Shown: positions 7,785 through 11,858 of the stretch, in pieces
How the letters are laid out: each line of letters starts with the position of its first letter
How positions within the stretch are numbered: the first letter of the stretch is position 1
Assembly (NCBI GenBank): GCA_937988735.1
Contig: CALKHQ010000160.1
Coordinates: 1 to 11,858 of the forward strand
Source: an uncultured Alphaproteobacteria bacterium
GTDB lineage: Bacteria; Pseudomonadota; Alphaproteobacteria; CALKHQ01
Length of the DNA: 11,858 bases
Direction of reading: 5' to 3'
Notes under the pieces: generated by a model
Told to the model about the DNA's origin: nothing
Database searches by the model: none
The model's input: the letters and a program-made list of their open reading frames with translations, nothing else
Program-made: the position numbers and the translations under genes

Positions 7785-7785
7785 C

Positions 7786-8838
7786 CTAGAGACCGAGGAT
7801 GCGGCGGTTCTGCTGCTCGTCGATCGCGCCGGCGGCGAAGTCGTCGAACGCCTTGTCGGTGACCTTGATGATGTGGTCGGCGATGAACCGCGCGCCCTCG
7901 GCGGCGCCCACCTCCGGGTGCTTCAGGCAGCACTCCCATTCCAGCACCGCCCAACCGTCGAAGTCGTATTGCGCCATCTTCGAGAAGATGGCCCCGAAGT
8001 CCACGTCGCCGTCGCCGAGCGAGCGGAACCGGCCGGCGCGGTCGATCCAGTTCTGGTAGCCGCCATAGGCGCCCACCCGCCCGTTCGGCCGGAATTCGGC
8101 GTCCTTGACGTGGAACATCTTGATGCGGTCATGGTACAGGTCGATGTACTCGAGGTAGTCGAGCGCCTGCAGCACGAAGTGGCTGGGGTCGTAGAGCAGG
8201 TTGGCCCGCGGATGCTCGTCGACCTTGTCGAGGAACATCTCCCAGGTCGCGCCGTCGTGCAGGTCCTCGCCCGGATGCACCTCGTAGCAGAGGTCGACTC
8301 CCGCCTCGTCATAGGCGTCGAGGATCGGGCGCCAGCGGTTGGCGAGCTCGGTGAAGCCGGCATCGACCAGGCCTGCCGGCCGCGGCGGCCACGAGTACAT
8401 GTACGGCCACAGCAGGGCGCCGGAGAAGGTGACGCTGGCCTTGAGCCCCAGGTTCTTCGACGCCTTGGCCGTCTTCAGCACCTGGTCCACGGCCCATTCC
8501 TGGCGGGCGGCCGGGTTGCCGTGCACCTGCGGCGGGGCGAACTGGTCGAAGCCGATGTCGTAGGCGGGATGGACGGCGACCAGCTGGCCCTGGAGATGGG
8601 AGGACAGCTCGGTGATCTGGATGCCCTTGTCGGCGAGCATGCCCTTGATGTCGTCACAATAGGTCGGACTGCTGGCCGCCTTGTCGAGATCGAACAGGCG
8701 GCTGTCCCAGGTCGGGATCTGGATGCCCTTGTAGCCCAGATTCGCCGCCCATTCCGCGATCGACGACAGGCTGTTGAACGGCGGTGTGTCGCCCGCGAAC
8801 TGGGCAAGGAAAATGGCTGGCCCCTTGATCGTTTTCAT
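7786..8838 (-). CDS. Sugar phosphate isomerase/epimerase-like TIM-barrel protein (xylose isomerase-like, AP endonuclease family 2 fold)
   Basis: Probable metal-dependent isomerase, epimerase or lyase of a sugar or keto-glycoside. The 350 residues fit the family (270-350). Candidate metal ligands fall at the expected barrel strands: Glu186 in CYEVHPGED, Asp217 in LLYDPSHF (with His220), His243 in MFHVKDAEF, and Glu300 or Glu302 in LEWECCLKHPEVG. The barrel opens with GYKGIQIPTW (res 35-44) and ITELSSHLQGQLVAVHP (75-91). There is no signal peptide, so it is likely cytoplasmic. The ATG at 8838 has a strong Shine-Dalgarno sequence. It is the first gene of a - strand pair with a Gfo/Idh/MocA dehydrogenase, an arrangement known for YcjR/YcjS-type and C-glycoside-cleaving systems. 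Whether it epimerises a 3-keto sugar, cleaves a glycosidic bond by elimination, or does something else is open. Inosose dehydratase or hydroxypyruvate isomerase are less likely given the pairing and length. Confidence 0.9.
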   Translation of the reverse strand: MKTIKGPAIFLAQFAGDTPPFNSLSSIAEWAANLGYKGIQIPTWDSRLFDLDKAASSPTYCDDIKGMLADKGIQITELSSHLQGQLVAVHPAYDIGFDQFAPPQVHGNPAARQEWAVDQVLKTAKASKNLGLKASVTFSGALLWPYMYSWPPRPAGLVDAGFTELANRWRPILDAYDEAGVDLCYEVHPGEDLHDGATWEMFLDKVDEHPRANLLYDPSHFVLQALDYLEYIDLYHDRIKMFHVKDAEFRPNGRVGAYGGYQNWIDRAGRFRSLGDGDVDFGAIFSKMAQYDFDGWAVLEWECCLKHPEVGAAEGARFIADHIIKVTDKAFDDFAAGAIDEQQNRRILGL

Positions 8839-8843
8839 GCAAG

Positions 8844-8852
8844 CTCCCTCCC
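8844..8852 (-). promoter_or_regulatory. Strong Shine-Dalgarno site of the TIM-barrel gene
   Basis: The - strand reads GGGAGGGAG, 5 bases before the ATG at 8838. This settles the start and suggests efficient translation. Confidence 0.75.
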
Positions 8853-8884
8853 GTAGGTTTCTTATCCAGCAGATCCGGCGGCGG

Positions 8885-10591
8885 ATGCTAGCCGATTACG
8901 CCGGGCAGGGGCAGCCTTTGCGCCAAGCCTACCGCAAGTTAAGGGATGGCAGGCCGCTGCGCGCGTTACGTGCCTCCCTGCTGCTCGTCCTCGCGCTGGC
9001 GACCGCCGCAGGCCCGGCGGCGGGGCAGCCCGCGGACCAGCCCGGCGACGACCGCCTCGCCCGCCAGGTCGCCGCCTTCGCCGAAGCCTACGATCACGGC
9101 CGTTACCAGGAGGCCGCCGAGCTCGGCGCCGTCGCGCTGGCGATGAGCCGCCAGGCCTTCGGCGACACCGCAGACCAGACCGGCTTCCTGATGCTGAACC
9201 TGGCGCGGGTGCACCTGCGCACCGGGCAGACGGCCAAGGCAACCCAGCTGTTCAACGAGGCGCGGGCGCTGTTCGAGCGCAAACACGGCGCCTCCCATCC
9301 GGCGGTGCTGGAGGCGGAGCTGGGCCTGGCCGCAGCGGCGGAAGTGGACGACCCCGCGGCGGCGGCGGTGCGTTACCGGGCGGTGGTGGCCCGGCTGCGC
9401 AACACGGCGGATGCAGATCCGGTGGCGCTGGCGAACGCCGAGGTCGGGCTGGCCGGCGCGCTGCGCCGCTCCGGCGACGAGGCCGGCGCGCTCGATGCCT
9501 ACGCGGCGGCCGCGGACCGGTTCGCGCTCGCGCTCGGCGCCTTCCACCCGGCGACAGTCCAGACCCGCGCCACCTGGGCGAGCCTCCAGCCCTCCGGCTG
9601 GATCGCGGCGGACACGCTGTTCGAGAGCTGGCGGTCGCTGCGCACCACCCTGGGCGACAGCCATCCCGAGACGGAGCGGGTGGGCCTGGTCGCGGCGCAC
9701 ACGCTGATGTCCCTGGGCGCCGCCGGCGTGGCGCTGGAGACCGCACTGCCGCTTGCGGCGCGTGCGCCGGAATCGCGTGACGAGGCGGCAGCCATCGCCG
9801 TGGAGGCGTGGCAGGCGCTGCGCGACCCGACGGCGACCATCCGCACCATGCGTGCGGCCTCGCCGCCGGAAGGGGCCGAGGCGCAGGCGAAGGAGGCGGC
9901 CGCCGCCTATCTCGCCACCCTGCTCATCCGTTTCGACCGCCCGGTCGAAGCGGCGCTCGCCATCGACCGCGCCCGCCGGCTCACGGGGTCGCTCAGCACC
10001 TCCGGCGCCCAGCTCGCCGAGGCGCTCGCCCGCATGGCCGAGCCACAGCTCGCCGACGCCGCCTCGCTGCAGGCGGCCGACCTGCTGGCGGAGGCGGAGT
10101 CGATCGCAGAGCAGCTCGATCCCGCCCATCCGCGGCGGGCGGAGCTGAGCGCGCTGATCGCCCTGGTCCGCGCCCGACGTGCGCTGGCGGAGGGCAACCC
10201 GAACGAGGCGCGGGCGATGGCGCGGGAGGCGCTGGACTCGCTCACCGACGACGCGGACCCGCGCGGCGTGCTGCGCCTGCGGTTGCGCACCGTCCAGGCG
10301 GCAGCCTTCCTCGCCTCCGGCAACGACCGGCTCGCCGCCATCGCCTACAACGGGCTGGAGCGCGACATCGCCGCCGCGCCGAAGTCGATCGCCGCGGCGG
10401 CTGCCGCCGGCGGGTCGCGGCTGCTGCTGACGCCGGGCGAGGCGATCGCCGTGCTCACCGCCTGCGCCGACTACTGGCGGGAGCAGCCGGCGGTCGAGCG
10501 TCTGGTCGCGATCCAGGCCCAGATCGCGCACTGGCAGGTGGTGGAATCCTTCTGGCCGGCGGAATCGCCGCCGGAGCCGAGGGACAATTGA
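8885..10591 (+). CDS. Secreted or periplasmic TPR-repeat protein
   Basis: A 568-residue Ala-rich helical-repeat protein, probably a protein-protein interaction scaffold; its partner is unknown. A basic segment and hydrophobic stretch SLLLVLALATAAG (about res 31-43), followed by PAAGQPAD, look like a Sec signal peptide, implying export. Tetratricopeptide-like units are visible at about res 63-93, 99-135 and 181-218. The kinesin-light-chain-like signature GASHPAVLEAELGLA recurs as GAFHPATVQTRATWA and GDSHPETERVGLVAA. The C-terminal half continues as degenerate helical repeats. The start is uncertain. ATG 8885 lacks a Shine-Dalgarno sequence and is followed by codons rare here (CTA, TTA twice, CAA, CGT). 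TTG at 8918 or CTG at 8957 would give a shorter, more normal signal peptide. It diverges from the isomerase gene with only 46 bases between them and precedes a DMT transporter by 62 bases. Confidence 0.8.
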   Translation: MLADYAGQGQPLRQAYRKLRDGRPLRALRASLLLVLALATAAGPAAGQPADQPGDDRLARQVAAFAEAYDHGRYQEAAELGAVALAMSRQAFGDTADQTGFLMLNLARVHLRTGQTAKATQLFNEARALFERKHGASHPAVLEAELGLAAAAEVDDPAAAAVRYRAVVARLRNTADADPVALANAEVGLAGALRRSGDEAGALDAYAAAADRFALALGAFHPATVQTRATWASLQPSGWIAADTLFESWRSLRTTLGDSHPETERVGLVAAHTLMSLGAAGVALETALPLAARAPESRDEAAAIAVEAWQALRDPTATIRTMRAASPPEGAEAQAKEAAAAYLATLLIRFDRPVEAALAIDRARRLTGSLSTSGAQLAEALARMAEPQLADAASLQAADLLAEAESIAEQLDPAHPRRAELSALIALVRARRALAEGNPNEARAMAREALDSLTDDADPRGVLRLRLRTVQAAAFLASGNDRLAAIAYNGLERDIAAAPKSIAAAAAAGGSRLLLTPGEAIAVLTACADYWREQPAVERLVAIQAQIAHWQVVESFWPAESPPEPRDN

Positions 10592-10637
10592 CCGCGCCCG
10601 TCGTGCCGGCCTAGCTTGGCGGCATATCCCCGCCACC

Positions 10638-10644
10638 GGAAGGA
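10638..10644 (+). promoter_or_regulatory. Shine-Dalgarno site pointing to a CTG start at 10654
   Basis: GGAAGGA is followed after 9 bases by CTG GCT GAG, in frame with the transporter. No ATG, GTG or TTG lies in this frame between the stop at 10612-10614 and the GTG at 10717, so this site favours a non-standard start. Confidence 0.5.
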
Positions 10645-10653
10645 AACGGGAAA

Positions 10654-11547
10654 CTGGCTGAGGCCCCGGGCCGGGCCGCGTCGGACCATCCGGCGCTGAC
10701 GGCCACCACCTTCATCGTGCTCAGCACGCTGTGCTTCTCGCTGATGCACGCGTGCGTCCGTCATCTGGGGACGGTCGAAGGCCTGCATCCCTTCGTCACC
10801 GCCTTCTGGCGCTGCCTGATCGGCGGCGGGCTGCTGCTGGTCTGGGCGCTCCTGCGGGCGAAGCCGCTGCCGGGGGCCCGCGACGTCGCGATGATCGCCG
10901 GGCGCTCCGTCCTCAACATCGCGGCGATGCTGTGCTTCTACGCCGCGCTGGCGCTGACCGAGCTCACCACCATCACCGCGCTCAACTTCACCGCGCCCCT
11001 GTTCGCCACCCTGGGCGCCTGGCTGCTGCTCGGCGAGCGGCTGCGGGCGCGGCGCCTGACGGCGCTCGCGATCGGCTTCGTCGGGGTCATCGTCGTGCTG
11101 CGCCCCGGCCTCGCCGGCGACCCCCTGGGGCCGATGCTGGCACTCGCCTCCTCGGTGATGTGGGCGCTGGCGATGCTGATGATCAAGCGGATGACCGATA
11201 CGCTCGACAGCGTCAGCATCGGCGCCTACAGCGGGCTCAGCATGGCGGCGATGGCGCTGGTGCCGACCCTGTTCGTCTGGCAGTGGCCGACGCTGCCGCA
11301 GTGGGGCTGGCTGGTAGTGACGTCGCTGGTCGCGTCCGGCGCCCAGCTCGCGCTGACCGAGGCGTTCCGGCGGGCGGAAGCGAGCGCCGTGATGCCGTTC
11401 GACTTCCTGAAGCTGATCTGGGCGAGCCTGCTCGGCTGGCTGTGGTTCGCCGAGGTGCCCAGCCTCGCCGCGTGGATCGGCGGCGCGGTGATCTTCGCCA
11501 GCAGTGTCTACATCGCGCACCGGGAGCGGCAGCTCCGCGGCGCGTGA
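10654..11547 (+). CDS. EamA-domain DMT-superfamily transporter
   Basis: Inner-membrane permease of the drug/metabolite transporter superfamily, likely ten transmembrane helices from two EamA repeats; the substrate is unknown. Characteristic segments are FVTAFWRCLIGGGLLL (conserved Arg after helix 1), CFYAALALTELTTITALNFT, PLFATLGAWLLLGERLRARR and IGFVGVIVVLRPG in the first repeat. The second repeat has ALTEAFRRAEASAVMPFDFL and LLGWLWFAEVPSLAAWIGG. From CTG 10654 the product has 297 residues, beginning (M)AEAPGRAASDHPALTATTF, which is the usual length and gives a full first helix. The first conventional start, GTG 10717, gives 276 residues and cuts into helix 1. The gene follows the TPR gene by 62 bases, possibly co-transcribed. 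It converges with the PhzF-family gene, with 11 bases between stops. Confidence 0.88.
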   Translation: MAEAPGRAASDHPALTATTFIVLSTLCFSLMHACVRHLGTVEGLHPFVTAFWRCLIGGGLLLVWALLRAKPLPGARDVAMIAGRSVLNIAAMLCFYAALALTELTTITALNFTAPLFATLGAWLLLGERLRARRLTALAIGFVGVIVVLRPGLAGDPLGPMLALASSVMWALAMLMIKRMTDTLDSVSIGAYSGLSMAAMALVPTLFVWQWPTLPQWGWLVVTSLVASGAQLALTEAFRRAEASAVMPFDFLKLIWASLLGWLWFAEVPSLAAWIGGAVIFASSVYIAHRERQLRGA

Positions 11548-11558
11548 CTCCAGGCGGG

Positions 11559-11858
11559 TCAGGGCAGGTGGAGCTCGCCGCTCATCATGCGGACGGCGCC
11601 GCCGCCGATGCGGATCTCCTCGACCGCGCCCGCCGTCTTGCGCGCGGTGGCGTGGAGCACGCTCGGGCGGCCGATGTCCTCGCCCTGCAGGATGGTGAGC
11701 GCGAGCGTCAGATCCCGCCGCCGGTCGAGATGGGCGAGGAGGCCTGCGAGCGCCGCGTTGGCGCTGCCGGTCGCCGGGTCCTCGTTCACGCCGTCCAGCG
11801 GCGCGAACATGCGCGCGTGGATGTCGGCGCGGACGCCGTCGCCCGGCACGTAGAGGTG
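11559..11858 (-). CDS. PhzF-family protein (phenazine biosynthesis PhzC/PhzF-like), C-terminal part
   Basis: The visible 99 residues are the C-terminal third of a PhzF-family protein, usually about 260-300 residues; the rest lies beyond the right edge. The frame is open to the last base. The hallmark is FAPLDGVNEDPATGSANAAL, the conserved EDPATGSA loop of the active-site cleft. It is followed by a typical helix (AGLLAHL) and strands ending QGEDIGRPS and IRIGGGAVRMMSGEL. The catalytic N-terminal Glu is outside the window. Family members include the isomerase PhzF and many cytoplasmic epimerases or isomerases of unknown substrate. The family name alone does not imply phenazine synthesis, and no other phz gene is present. 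It converges with the DMT transporter. Confidence 0.92.
   Translation of the reverse strand, partial: HLYVPGDGVRADIHARMFAPLDGVNEDPATGSANAALAGLLAHLDRRRDLTLALTILQGEDIGRPSVLHATARKTAGAVEEIRIGGGAVRMMSGELHLP

Noticed and set aside
8966..10636. 556-codon - strand frame opposite the TPR gene
   Set aside because: It is Arg/Gly-rich with no recognisable motif, while the + strand shows a signal peptide and TPR repeats.
10471..11520. 349-codon - strand frame opposite the transporter
   Set aside because: The translation is almost all charged, His/Gln/Arg/Asp-rich, the expected antisense of a hydrophobic membrane protein.
11559..11858. Phenazine biosynthesis cluster
   Set aside because: PhzF-family proteins are widespread without phenazine synthesis, and no other phz gene is in the window. 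The class II DAHP synthase, also found in phenazine clusters, is more than 10 kb away and beside unrelated genes.

Overview
This is a gene-dense, very GC-rich stretch of bacterial chromosome. Strong G/C bias at third codon positions, a class II DAHP synthase and a short glutamine-dependent NAD synthetase suggest an alphaproteobacterium, perhaps Rhodospirillales-like. That placement is an inference; no rRNA or other phylogenetic marker is present. I see no tRNA, rRNA, CRISPR array, insertion sequence or phage gene. No gap between genes exceeds about 230 bases.

Layout, left to right. The + strand opens with the 3' part of a class II DAHP synthase (shikimate entry), followed by nicotinate phosphoribosyltransferase (pncB) and a Gfo/Idh/MocA-family NAD(P)-dependent sugar dehydrogenase (2396-3574). 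A helical protein I do not recognise lies on the - strand (3607-4461). It diverges from nadE on the + strand (4593-6254). After a 228-base convergent gap with a small coding-like remnant comes a - strand pair: a xylose-isomerase-like TIM-barrel protein (7786-8838) and, downstream of it, a second Gfo/Idh/MocA dehydrogenase (6483-7652). Diverging from that pair are a secreted TPR-repeat protein (8885-10591) and an EamA/DMT-family transporter (10654-11547). The transporter is convergent with the 3' end of a PhzF-family gene that leaves the window on the right.

Two themes stand out. First, two steps of the nicotinate-to-NAD route (pncB and nadE) lie within about 2.3 kb of each other. Second, two paralogous Gfo/Idh/MocA dehydrogenases flank nadE, and one is paired with a TIM-barrel isomerase/epimerase. 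Dehydrogenase plus TIM-barrel pairs are known to act through 3-keto-sugar intermediates, for example E. coli YcjS/YcjR and the C-glycoside-cleaving Dgp enzymes. The set here could be an oxidise-isomerise-reduce module for an unknown sugar or glycoside, but no transporter or regulator in the window points to the substrate.

The main annotation difficulties are start codons. The DMT transporter appears to start at a CTG behind a good Shine-Dalgarno sequence. The TPR protein has no convincing ATG. Most of the window is ordinary metabolic chromosome, and I found no clear defence, mobile or otherwise unprecedented system.
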